Source: an uncultured Bacteroidales bacterium
GTDB taxonomy: Bacteria > Bacteroidota > Bacteroidia > Bacteroidales > F082
DNA length: 64,000 nt
Assembly: GCA_905233445.1 (NCBI GenBank)
Contig: CAJOEP010000001.1
Span: 1 to 64,000 of the forward strand
Reading direction: 5' to 3'
This document shows positions 27,938 to 36,195 of this stretch, one piece after another. Position 1 is the first letter of the stretch; each line of letters begins with the position of its first letter. Made by a program: the position numbers and the translations under genes. The notes beneath the pieces are model-generated. The model saw only the letters and a program-made list of their open reading frames with translations, ran no database searches and was not told the origin of the DNA.

Positions 27938-29614
27938 TTACATCAGTTTTTTGTATCTAAACTTCTTAGGCTGTTGATTTCCAAGGCGTTTGATTTTATT
28001 TTCTTCATATTCCGAATAGCTTCCTTCGAAGAAATACACCTGCGAGTCGCCTTCAAAAGCAAGGATATGCGTGGCAATTCTGTCCAAGAACCAGCGGTCG
28101 TGCGATATGATGACTGCGCATCCGGCGAAATTCTCCAGACCTTCTTCCAAAGCACGTAAAGTGTTGACATCAATGTCGTTAGTCGGCTCGTCGAGGAGCA
28201 GTACGTTGGCTTCCTGTTTCAATGTCAAGGCGAGATGCATACGGTTACGTTCACCGCCTGAGAGAACGCCTGCCTTCTTTTGTTGTGAGTCGCCACCGAA
28301 GTTGAATCTCGAGACATAGGCTCTCGAAGGCATGGTGCGCTTACCAAGCTGAATAAGCTCGTTTCCACCCGAAATGACTTCCCAAACGGTCTTCTCAGGG
28401 TCGATCTCGGCATGTTGCTGGTCGACGTAGCCAATCTTCACAGTCTCACCGACTTCAAATGTGCCTGAATCTGGCTTTTCGAGTCCCATAATCATGCGGA
28501 AGAGCGTGGTCTTACCCGCTCCGTTAGGTCCTATCACGCCCACTATTCCCGCCGGTGGCAGACTAAAGCTGAGGTTTTCAAACAAAACCTTATCTCCAAA
28601 CGCTTTCGTAACGTTCTTAGCCTCAATGACTTTGTTGCCGAGACGGTCGCCGTTTGGGATGTAGATCTCGAGTTTTTCCTCTTTCTCTTTCACGTCTTCG
28701 TTGAGCATCTTCTCATATGATTCGAGACGTGCTTTTCCTTTGGCGTGACGAGCTTTAGGAGCCATGCGCACCCATTCGAGCTCGCGTTCCAAAGTCTTGC
28801 GACGCTTGCTCTCGGTCTTTTCCTCCATCGCCATGCGTGCTGTCTTCTGGTCGAGCCACGATGAGTAGTTGCCTTTCCATGGGATGCCTTCGCCGCGGTC
28901 GAGTTCGAGGATCCAGCCGGCGACGTGGTCGAGGAAGTAACGGTCGTGAGTAACAGCAATCACAGTGCCTTTGTACTGCTGCAAGTGACTTTCCAACCAT
29001 TGAATCGCCTCTGCGTCGAGGTGGTTAGTTGGCTCGTCGAGGAGCAGGATGTCTGGCTCTTGCAACAACAGTCTCACCAATGCCACGCGGCGGCGTTCGC
29101 CTCCCGACAGATTCTTGACAGGAGTGTCGCCATCAGGGCAGTTCAATGCGTCCATCGCGCGCTCGAGCTTGCTGTCGAGGTTCCATCCGTCGTGCTGCTC
29201 GATGAGTTCAGTCAGTTCGCCTTGTCGCTCAATGAGTTTGTCGAAGTCGGCATCCGGCTCGGCGAATTTGTTGCTGATTTCCTCGTATTCCTTGAGCATA
29301 TCGACGACTTCCTGAGCGCCTTCTTCAACCACTTGGCGTACTGTCTTGTTGTCGTCAAGTTGTGGCTCCTGGTCGAGCATTCCAACGGAATATCCTGGCG
29401 AGAACACCACTTCACCGTTGTACGATTTCTCTTTTCCTGCGATGATTCGCAGAAGCGTGGATTTTCCAGCGCCGTTCAAGCCGATGATGCCTATCTTCGC
29501 TCCGTAATAAAACGAGAGGTATATGTCTTTCAAAATCTGTCGTGACGGCGGGATGATTTTGCTCACGCCTACCATCGAGAAGATTATTTTTTTGTCGTCG
29601 TTGTTATTTGCCAT
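27938..29614 (-). CDS. ettA: Energy-dependent translational throttle EttA (ABC-F ATPase)
   Basis: 558 residues with two ABC domains and no membrane segments. Walker A motifs GLNGAGKST and GPNGAGKTT, signatures LSGGERRRVALVRLL and LSGGERNRMHLAL, Walker B LLLDEPTNHLDA and LLLDEPTNDIDV. The arm/linker region includes ELEWVRMAPKARHAKGKARL, typical of EttA. EttA binds the ribosomal E-site and gates the first elongation cycle according to ATP/ADP. A family B palindromic repeat sits just upstream of the ATG. Confidence 0.95.
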   Translation of the reverse strand: MANNNDDKKIIFSMVGVSKIIPPSRQILKDIYLSFYYGAKIGIIGLNGAGKSTLLRIIAGKEKSYNGEVVFSPGYSVGMLDQEPQLDDNKTVRQVVEEGAQEVVDMLKEYEEISNKFAEPDADFDKLIERQGELTELIEQHDGWNLDSKLERAMDALNCPDGDTPVKNLSGGERRRVALVRLLLQEPDILLLDEPTNHLDAEAIQWLESHLQQYKGTVIAVTHDRYFLDHVAGWILELDRGEGIPWKGNYSSWLDQKTARMAMEEKTESKRRKTLERELEWVRMAPKARHAKGKARLESYEKMLNEDVKEKEEKLEIYIPNGDRLGNKVIEAKNVTKAFGDKVLFENLSFSLPPAGIVGVIGPNGAGKTTLFRMIMGLEKPDSGTFEVGETVKIGYVDQQHAEIDPEKTVWEVISGGNELIQLGKRTMPSRAYVSRFNFGGDSQQKKAGVLSGGERNRMHLALTLKQEANVLLLDEPTNDIDVNTLRALEEGLENFAGCAVIISHDRWFLDRIATHILAFEGDSQVYFFEGSYSEYEENKIKRLGNQQPKKFRYKKLM

Positions 29615-29627
29615 AATTTTTAAATTT

Positions 29628-29709
29628 GCAGTTACCAGTTGGCAGTTAGCAGTTACCAGTTGGCAGTTAGCGGTTTTAACTGGTAACTGCCAACTGCCAA
29701 CTTCTAACT
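29628..29709. repeat. Family B palindromic repeat (GTTACCAGTTGGCAGTTAG)
   Basis: Tandem units GCAGTTACCAGTTGGCAGTT on the left and AACTGGTAACTGCCAACTGC on the right form a long hairpin with a GCGGTTTT loop. The sequence is repeated with variation at 52,525-52,587 and 53,978-54,046. Confidence 0.8.
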
Positions 29710-30882
29710 TTGTAATACTGTTATCATCGCGTCTTCCATAATCTTTGTTGCAGCTCCCCAGTCGTAGACGCGGTTTACGAAGTTGAAGCCTTCTTCGGCG
29801 AGTTCAGCCGCTTTGTCGGGACGTTTCAGCAGATAAACGATGTCGGCGGCGAGTTCTGAAGAGCTGTTGTCGACCAAAATCTCTTTGCCGTTGACAGCGT
29901 GCAGCGACCCGTTTGCCAAAGCCGTGGTGATGCATGGAATTTTCATCGACATTGCTTCCAAAAGCTTGTTTTGCAGACCTGTTCCGATGCGCATTGGGGC
30001 GATGAAGATGCGGCTCTGGGCGTAGGCGTCACGCATGTCGTCGATCCAGCCGCTCACGATGATGTTGTCGCAAGCCACCTTCTTGACACGCGCATCTGGC
30101 TGGGCACCAGCGATATACAACTTCGCGTTTGGCAGTTTTTCCCACACATTAGGCATGATTTCGTAAGCCAGAAACTCCACAGCGTTGACATTCGGCGCAT
30201 ATCCCATGTTGCCGGTGAACACGATGTCGTACAGCTTTTCGCGTTCCTGTGGCTTGTAATATTCGTGATCCACGCCGTTCGGCACGATGAGAATCTTGTT
30301 TCTCTGCGGGTGGTCGATATTCGCCCTGTCGGGTTCGCTGATGATGGTTTTTACATCGAACTCGTCGAACACACGGCGCTCATAATGACGCAGACGGTTG
30401 TATTCCATCTCGAAAAATGGCTTTGTTAAGACACCTGCAATATCAGCGCGACGTTTCATTCCCATTGAAAAAACATCTTGATAGTCAATGGTTTTAGGTA
30501 ATTTCACCTTGCGTAGATAAGGCGCTACACGCAACAACTGACCGAAAAGCATGTCGGGTTTGTGCTGCTCGATGAGTTGATGCACTTTCTTTTTCGCCTT
30601 CGAACTGTAGAAATATCCGCATTGTAAGGGCAAACCGAGCATATACGACCTGAAAACATTGAAAAAGATGCCTATTTTCGGCAAATCAATGAAGTTTATC
30701 GAGGTGCAATAAGGCTGCATCGCCTTAAAAGCGGCTTGCTTGTCAACTTTCTTGTCGTCGTTCAGTGCGCAGAGTATGATTTCGTTGTTCTTCGCCAGCT
30801 GCTTGATCTGGTTGTACGCCCTCAATTTGTCGCCTTTTTCGAGCGGCCATGGAATCCTTGGTAAAAGTACAAATATCTTCAT
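29704..30882 (-). CDS. Glycosyltransferase family 4-like protein
   Basis: 392 residues with the GT-B pattern of glycosyltransferase group 1: N-terminal RIPWPLEKGDKLRAYNQI, C-terminal FTGNMGYAPNVNAVEFL, KLYIAGAQPD, VSGWIDDMRDAYAQSRIFIA, IGTGLQNKLLEAMSMKIP (E of the nucleotide-sugar motif). It would add a sugar from a nucleotide donor to a lipid or glycan acceptor. It shares a 1-bp TAATG overlap with the upstream glycosyltransferase and a common operon with an LptF/G permease. Acceptor unknown; O-antigen or related surface glycan is a reasonable guess. Confidence 0.85.
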   Translation of the reverse strand: MKIFVLLPRIPWPLEKGDKLRAYNQIKQLAKNNEIILCALNDDKKVDKQAAFKAMQPYCTSINFIDLPKIGIFFNVFRSYMLGLPLQCGYFYSSKAKKKVHQLIEQHKPDMLFGQLLRVAPYLRKVKLPKTIDYQDVFSMGMKRRADIAGVLTKPFFEMEYNRLRHYERRVFDEFDVKTIISEPDRANIDHPQRNKILIVPNGVDHEYYKPQEREKLYDIVFTGNMGYAPNVNAVEFLAYEIMPNVWEKLPNAKLYIAGAQPDARVKKVACDNIIVSGWIDDMRDAYAQSRIFIAPMRIGTGLQNKLLEAMSMKIPCITTALANGSLHAVNGKEILVDNSSSELAADIVYLLKRPDKAAELAEEGFNFVNRVYDWGAATKIMEDAMITVLQS

Positions 30883-32102
30883 TAATTCAATATCGTTATC
30901 TCTCTTTTTGATTTCAATTCGTTATAGAAAATCTCTAATCTATTGATAATCTTCTTGTTATCGTAAACTTCCTCAATCAGTCGTCGTGCGTTGAGTCCTA
31001 TCGCCTCGGCTTCTTCGGGATGCTCGTAGAGCCTGCATATGTTTTCTACCATCTTCGGCACGTTGTCGGCGATGATAATGTCTTCAAACTCAGTGTATTG
31101 TATGCCCTCGGCACCCACCAGAGTGGTGATGACGGTCTTGCCTAATGCCATCGACTCGATGATTTTGATGCGCATGCCGCTGCCCGAAAGCAGAGGCACC
31201 ACTGCCACGTTGTGATTATTCACAAACTCATGAGCATCAGGTACTTCACCTACTACTACGACGTTTTTCTTCTTTGTCTTTAACAGCCATTTCGGCATGT
31301 TGCGTCCGGCGAGATATAGTTTCGCTTCAGGAACGCGTTTCTGCACTTCGTCCCATACATTCTTCAGGAACCATTTGATGGCTTCTTCGTTTGGCATCCA
31401 GTTCATCGAGCCTATATGATAGAATGTCGGCTTGTCGGCGACTTCAAAAACAGGACTGAATTTGCTTATGTCAACGCCAAACGGAAGGTCGATGACGGGC
31501 GTGGCGGTCACGCGACGGAAATAGGCAGCGTCGGTGATGGTGATGGCGGCAATACCGTCAACCTTATCGAGTATTCCCATCTCATAGTTCTTCAAAGTGC
31601 GCACCAAGTGGTTGATATACCAGCGTTTAGCGAAGAAAAAGGTCTTTTTTGCCATGCGTTCCCAAATCTTATGCTCAACGTTATGAGCGCGCAAAACGAT
31701 GACGGCTTTCGAGTGTTGTCTTATGGTCTCGATGTACGGCGCCATGTAAATCATCTCAAGCTGCACGATGTCGAACCTCTCTTTCTTCAAGACCTTTACA
31801 AGCCTCTCTTTGAATTTCTCGGAGATAAACCTCTTGACATGATACGACTCGTCGGAGAAAAGATTCTTAAAAGCCTCTATCGGATTGATTTTCAGATTGA
31901 TATCTATAAATTCAATACGTGTCTTCTTGCGGTAATCCTCCGGAATGCTATCGAGATCGACATGATATTTGTCGCTGTTGAACGCCATCACCTTAACGGT
32001 GTGTCCTGCCTCCAACAGACCTGCGACGATGCTGTTCATTGCCATTGGGCCGCCTTCACTGGGCGGAAACGGCGATTTGTTGCATAACAGAAGGATATTC
32101 AT
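30882..32102 (-). CDS. Glycosyltransferase family 4-like protein
   Basis: 406 residues, GT-B fold: KSPFPPSEGGPMAMNSI near the N-terminus, YHIGSMNWMPNEEAIKWF, KLYLAGRNMPKWLLKTK, VVVGEVPDAHEFVNNHNV, GSGMRIKIIESMALGKTV in the C-terminal half. The final motif marks nucleotide-sugar use. It overlaps the LptF/G gene by 4 bp (ATGA) and the downstream glycosyltransferase by 1 bp. The donor sugar cannot be read from sequence. Confidence 0.85.
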   Translation of the reverse strand: MNILLLCNKSPFPPSEGGPMAMNSIVAGLLEAGHTVKVMAFNSDKYHVDLDSIPEDYRKKTRIEFIDINLKINPIEAFKNLFSDESYHVKRFISEKFKERLVKVLKKERFDIVQLEMIYMAPYIETIRQHSKAVIVLRAHNVEHKIWERMAKKTFFFAKRWYINHLVRTLKNYEMGILDKVDGIAAITITDAAYFRRVTATPVIDLPFGVDISKFSPVFEVADKPTFYHIGSMNWMPNEEAIKWFLKNVWDEVQKRVPEAKLYLAGRNMPKWLLKTKKKNVVVVGEVPDAHEFVNNHNVAVVPLLSGSGMRIKIIESMALGKTVITTLVGAEGIQYTEFEDIIIADNVPKMVENICRLYEHPEEAEAIGLNARRLIEEVYDNKKIINRLEIFYNELKSKREITILN

Positions 32103-33532
32103 ATCTCCGTGCTTTTTTTACGTTTTGTGAAAAATTTCTTCCACGACTCGGCGTCAAGCAATGCGGCGTCGGTGGTGGCTTTGAAGGTAAGGAAGATGCC
32201 GATGGGGAAGAGTACTATCGATGAAATCCATGCGCCTAAGAACACCGACATGTCGCCGTTCACTGCCACACGCTCGCCTATGATGGTGATGACGTAGTAA
32301 ATAACGAAAAACACGACGCTCACCACCACGGGCATGCCAAGTCCTCCCTTGCGGATGATAGCGCCAAGTGGCGCGCCGATGAAGAAAAACAGTATGCACG
32401 CCACACTCAAGGTGAACTTCTGGTTCAGCACCTGCTCGTGTTTCCGTATGTTGATACGGTCGCGTTTCATGTTGTTGCTGATGACACTCACGTTCTCTTT
32501 CATGTTGGAAGCGTTGGCCAATGCCATGCTGACAACGGCCTGCCTGTCTTTTTCGGCCATATTGTTCAACAGCGGCCATTGAAACGTCCTCGATGCGTCG
32601 TTATTCACCTCGTTGTTGTTTTTGGCAGAAGCTGCGGCAAGATACGTGAGCCTGTTTATCAAAGCTTTGTTATTGTTCTCCGTCTTTTCCTGATAAGCGA
32701 TGTTCAATGAGTCGATGGCTGTATTCAACTGACTGATATTCAACATCGTCTGATGTTTTTTGAAGGCATCTTCACTCATGTGTTTCATGTCGAACTGCGA
32801 CATGTCGAACGATACCAGCTGGCGCTTGAACGACATTTTCTGGAACGGACGGCGCGTGCGGTAGTCCTTGTCGTCAATCATCTCGTTGTAGTTGTAGCCG
32901 TCGTAAAGCGTGAAAATCATCTCGTGCTGACTTGGCGTCATGGCCATGTAACCCGAGTCGGCCACGGTGACCTTGACGTTGCCTTTGCCGTCGGTGTGGT
33001 CGTAAATCATGACGTCGTACATCCAGTTGCCGTCCTTGCTTTTCTTTGCCACCTTGATGACGTATTTGTCGATGCCGCGGTAAAAAACGCCTTCCGGAAT
33101 CTCCAAAGTCATCTTTTTATGACTTACATCGTAAAGCGTCGATTGCATCTTCAAATTGGCGAAAGGCATTACGTTGTTTGAAAAGAAGAATCCTAACACG
33201 CTCATTGTCAACGAGAAATAAAGCAACGGCCGCATCACTTTCCATGTTGAGATGCCGCTGGCTTTCATCGCGACAAGCTCGTAATATTCACCGAGATTGC
33301 CGAAACACATCAGCGATGACAGCAAAATTGCCAATGGTAAAGCCATCGGGACAAAAGTGACCGAGGTGTAGAACAAAAGCTTGAACATCACCGCAAACTC
33401 GACGCCTTTTCCTATGAACTCATCGACCCAAGTCCATAAAAACTGCATCAAAAGGATGAAAATGGCAACGAAAAACGTGAAAATGAACGTGCCAATATAC
33501 TGCTTGATGATATATATGTTTAGCTTTTTCAA
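32099..33532 (-). CDS. LptF/LptG-family permease
   Basis: 477 residues from the TTG at 33,532 (LKKLNIYIIKQYIGTFIFTF), which matches homologous N-termini. An upstream in-frame TTG at 33,553 overlaps the TATATTTG promoter box and is rejected. Helices at about 10-40, 50-75, 95-115 and three near 375-470; the periplasmic domain lies between (about 120-365). This is the YjgP/YjgQ fold that extracts lipopolysaccharide from the inner membrane with LptB. Whether it is LptF or LptG cannot be told. The gene heads the glycosyltransferase operon. Confidence 0.88.
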   Translation of the reverse strand: MKKLNIYIIKQYIGTFIFTFFVAIFILLMQFLWTWVDEFIGKGVEFAVMFKLLFYTSVTFVPMALPLAILLSSLMCFGNLGEYYELVAMKASGISTWKVMRPLLYFSLTMSVLGFFFSNNVMPFANLKMQSTLYDVSHKKMTLEIPEGVFYRGIDKYVIKVAKKSKDGNWMYDVMIYDHTDGKGNVKVTVADSGYMAMTPSQHEMIFTLYDGYNYNEMIDDKDYRTRRPFQKMSFKRQLVSFDMSQFDMKHMSEDAFKKHQTMLNISQLNTAIDSLNIAYQEKTENNNKALINRLTYLAAASAKNNNEVNNDASRTFQWPLLNNMAEKDRQAVVSMALANASNMKENVSVISNNMKRDRINIRKHEQVLNQKFTLSVACILFFFIGAPLGAIIRKGGLGMPVVVSVVFFVIYYVITIIGERVAVNGDMSVFLGAWISSIVLFPIGIFLTFKATTDAALLDAESWKKFFTKRKKSTEI

Positions 33533-33550
33533 GATACTACAAATAAATTG

Positions 33551-33558
33551 CAAATATA
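33551..33558 (-). promoter_or_regulatory. -7 box of the LptF/G-glycosyltransferase operon
   Basis: TATATTTG on the minus strand, about 20 bp from the TTG chosen as the start at 33,532. Its overlap with the alternative TTG supports the shorter protein. Confidence 0.5.
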
Positions 33559-33591
33559 ACGAATATTTTTTGATTTTTATATAAAAATATG

Positions 33592-33599
33592 TAAATTTG
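33592..33599 (+). promoter_or_regulatory. -7 box and RBS of the PAS gene
   Basis: TAAATTTG lies 23 bp before the ATG at 33,622, which has an AGGAG at 33,615-33,619. The LptF/G promoter fires in the opposite direction about 40 bp away. Confidence 0.5.
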
Positions 33600-33621
33600 C
33601 AAAAATTTTAAATTTAGGAGT

Positions 33622-33945
33622 ATGAATAAGGATTTTTTCAAAGAAATAAATGTCGCGGTGACCATTAGCGACACTGAAGGAAATGTTGTGTATCAAAACG
33701 ATAGCTCGTGCGATGTCAATGGCGACGTGCGCGGAAAGAATATGATGGGCTGCCACAACGAACGCTCGCAGCAAATCATCAAGCATCTGCTGAACGACGC
33801 GGCGACCAACGTATACACGATATCGAAAAAAGGCAAGAAAAAACTGATTTATCAGACTCCTTGGTATGAAAACGACGAAGTGAAAGGTCTTGTTGAGTTT
33901 TCAATCATCATCCCGGAAGAGATGCCGCACTACAATAGGGGGTAG
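33622..33945 (+). CDS. Small stand-alone PAS-domain protein
   Basis: 107 residues. A PAS fold is indicated by NVAVTISDTEGNVVYQND, DVRGKNMMGCHNERSQQIIK and YQTPWYENDEVKGLVEFSI. The GKNxxxCHNE motif resembles that of PAS proteins related to DUF438-type sensors. No output domain is attached, so it would signal through a partner or bind a small ligand. It stops 2 bp before the next gene, a secreted protein; the pair is likely one transcript. Confidence 0.78.
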   Translation: MNKDFFKEINVAVTISDTEGNVVYQNDSSCDVNGDVRGKNMMGCHNERSQQIIKHLLNDAATNVYTISKKGKKKLIYQTPWYENDEVKGLVEFSIIIPEEMPHYNRG

Positions 33946-33947
33946 CC

Positions 33948-34829
33948 ATGAAAAAACTGTCATTATTATTACTACTTGTAATCTTTTGTTTTGGCCTTCG
34001 CGCCAACGACGGAGCTTTCTACTCGAAAGGTAATCATCTGATTCCTATCACCGAGTCTGACATTCGGGTTCAGAAAGAAATTCTGACAATAACACGTGTT
34101 GATGACACCGTCGGTTGGGGAAGCATGTTCCTTGTCAATGTTTATTATGAGTTTTTCAATCCAGGCGAGGCCAAAGACCTGATTGTCGGCTTCGAGGCAC
34201 CATCTCCTGACGGACACGTGACTCCCGGTGACAATGAGTATATGTACAAAGGTGATCCGTATATCAATGGTTTTCAAGTGATTATGAATGGCAAAAACCT
34301 GCCATACCAAATTGCTCATGTGCCTTATAAAGCCAAAGGGGCTTATGATTATGATTACACGAGGAGGACCGAGGATTATTATAAAGACGGTCAGGTTCAG
34401 GATATGTCATTTGAGCAATACATGGAGTTTGTAAATGCCAATTTTGACAACCCTGATGAATGCTGGGAGTTCTACGGCGTGTTGTATTACTATGTTTATC
34501 ATTTCAACGCGCATTTCGAACCTGGCGTAAACATTATTCAACACACATATACCTCAAAAGGCTCGGCATTGGTGATGATGGATTATATGTTTGATTATAT
34601 CCTCACTGCCGCAAATCGTTGGGCTAACAATGGAATCGACGACTTTACGCTTGTTTTAGATCTTGGCGATATGACCGGAGTGTATTATGTTATCGAAGGC
34701 GTCGATGCTGAAGAATGGAAAAATGAATCCGGTAAAGTTATACTGCGCAAAAAGAATTTCCACCCAGAAGGCGAGCTTAGTATTGGTAAACAAGGAGATT
34801 ATTACGAAGAATACGATGATGACGAATAA
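33948..34829 (+). CDS. Secreted protein of unknown function, DUF4424-like
   Basis: 293 residues with signal peptide ending near GLRA. The mature start NDGAFYSKGNHLIPITESD and the following LTITRVDDT resemble a family of secreted Bacteroidales proteins close to DUF4424. The middle is rich in aromatic beta-strand sequence, and the C-terminus is acidic (YYEEYDDDE). No catalytic motif is seen. It follows the PAS gene by 2 bp and ends at a hairpin shared with the convergent ackA gene. Confidence 0.6.
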   Translation: MKKLSLLLLLVIFCFGLRANDGAFYSKGNHLIPITESDIRVQKEILTITRVDDTVGWGSMFLVNVYYEFFNPGEAKDLIVGFEAPSPDGHVTPGDNEYMYKGDPYINGFQVIMNGKNLPYQIAHVPYKAKGAYDYDYTRRTEDYYKDGQVQDMSFEQYMEFVNANFDNPDECWEFYGVLYYYVYHFNAHFEPGVNIIQHTYTSKGSALVMMDYMFDYILTAANRWANNGIDDFTLVLDLGDMTGVYYVIEGVDAEEWKNESGKVILRKKNFHPEGELSIGKQGDYYEEYDDDE

Positions 34830-34834
34830 AAAAT

Positions 34835-34863
34835 GTAGAGACGTCATATTATGGCGTCTCTAC
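34835..34863. terminator. Hairpin between convergent genes (family C repeat)
   Basis: GTAGAGACGTCAT and ATGGCGTCTCTAC pair in a 13-bp stem around ATT, then GTGTTTTTATT follows. It is both a plausible bidirectional terminator and a member of the GTAGAGACG hairpin family seen at 39,538-39,561 and inside malQ. Confidence 0.7.
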
Positions 34864-34882
34864 GTGTTTTTATTTGTTTGTT

Positions 34883-36082
34883 TTATTTTACCAAATCGAA
34901 GGTGTCTTTTGCGATCATATATTCCTCATCTGTAGGATATACAACCACTTTTACCTTTGAGTCAGGTGTCGAGATGACGGCTGCGTCGCCCATGATGGTC
35001 TCGTTCAGCTTCTTGTCGATCTTGATGCCGAAAAACTCCATGTTTTCGAGGATAGCCTCACGCATGAACCAAGCGTTCTCGCCGATACCGCCTGTCATCA
35101 CGAGGACGTCCATGCCGTTCATGATGGCTGCGTAGGCTCCGATGTATTTCTTCACGCGGTGTGCGAACATGTTGAATGCGTAGGTGCAGCGTTCGTCGCC
35201 AGCGTCACGGCCTGCGCGCACGTCACGCATATCCTGTGAGTTGCCGGTGATACCGATGAGTCCTGATTTCTTGTTCACCAAAGTGTTCATTTCCTTGGTG
35301 TTGTAGCCTTCCTTGTCCATGATGTACATGAAAGCGCCAAGGTCGAGGTCGCCGGTGCGGCTGCCCATCACGAGACCTTCGACAGGGGTGAAGCCCATTG
35401 ATGTTTCCACTGACTTGCCGTTTTCGACTGCTGCGATAGATGCGCCTGAGCCGAGGTGGCATGTAACGATCTTTGTGTTTTTCCAGTCTTTGCCGACATA
35501 TTCAGCAGCTTTTTCAGCGACGTATTTATGGCTAGTGCCGTGGAATCCGTAGCGACGTACACGATATTTCTCGTAGTATTCGTAAGGGATTGCATAGAGA
35601 TAAGCCTCTGGTGGCATTGTTGCGTGGAATGATGTGTCGAACACTGCAGCCATCGGGATGCCTGGAAGCACTGCCTGCATTGCTGCGATGCCCTGCAAAG
35701 CGCCTGGGTTGTGCAATGGAGCGAGGTCGCAGAGGTCTTTAATCATGCTGATGACCTTGTCGTCGATGCGAACGCTCTGTTTGAACTTCTCTCCGCCGTG
35801 AGCCACGCGGTGACCTACAGCCTTGATTTCTTTAAGGTTGCTGATGACGCCGTATTCTTTATTTGTAAGTGCCTGAAGCACAATCTTGATGCCTTCTGTG
35901 TGGTTCGGGATAGGAAGCTGCTCGTAGTGCTTCTGTCCGTTCCATTTGTGGGTGAACTCGCCCATCTCGAGGCCGATGCGCTCCAAGAGACCCTTGGCTA
36001 ATACCGAGTGGTTCTTTTCGTCCATCTCAATCAGCTGATATTTGATTGATGACGAACCGCAGTTTAATACTAATATCTTCAT
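34883..36082 (-). CDS. ackA: Acetate kinase
   Basis: 399 residues. LVLNCGSSSIKYQLIEM at the N-terminus, AVFDTSFHATMPPEAYLY, RRYGFHGTSHKYVA and GGIGENAWFMREAI are family signatures. It converts acetyl phosphate and ADP to acetate and ATP. It lies downstream of pta, but an 110-bp palindromic repeat (36,109-36,193) separates them, so co-transcription is possible yet may be modulated. Confidence 0.96.
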   Translation of the reverse strand: MKILVLNCGSSSIKYQLIEMDEKNHSVLAKGLLERIGLEMGEFTHKWNGQKHYEQLPIPNHTEGIKIVLQALTNKEYGVISNLKEIKAVGHRVAHGGEKFKQSVRIDDKVISMIKDLCDLAPLHNPGALQGIAAMQAVLPGIPMAAVFDTSFHATMPPEAYLYAIPYEYYEKYRVRRYGFHGTSHKYVAEKAAEYVGKDWKNTKIVTCHLGSGASIAAVENGKSVETSMGFTPVEGLVMGSRTGDLDLGAFMYIMDKEGYNTKEMNTLVNKKSGLIGITGNSQDMRDVRAGRDAGDERCTYAFNMFAHRVKKYIGAYAAIMNGMDVLVMTGGIGENAWFMREAILENMEFFGIKIDKKLNETIMGDAAVISTPDSKVKVVVYPTDEEYMIAKDTFDLVK

Positions 36083-36108
36083 AATTGTAAAATTGTATTT
36101 CTTTTTTT

Positions 36109-36193
36109 GAGTTTCCTCGCACTTCGTGCTCGGAATGACAATGGTCGTTGCTAACCATAAACCGCTGTCATTCCGACCGAAGGGAGGAATCTC
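36109..36193. repeat. Family A inverted repeat between pta and ackA
   Basis: Left arm GAGTTTCCTCGCACTTCGTG then CTCGGAATGACA, right arm TGTCATTCCGACCGAAGGGA then GGAATCTC, with a 28-bp core. It is close to the reverse complement of the element at 15,618-15,674. It could act as an attenuator or transcript-stability hairpin in the pta-ackA transcript. Confidence 0.75.
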
Positions 36194-36195
36194 AT

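Noticed and set aside
33533-33553. TTG start of lptF/G at 33,553
   Set aside because: The codon overlaps the -7 box TATATTTG on the same strand.
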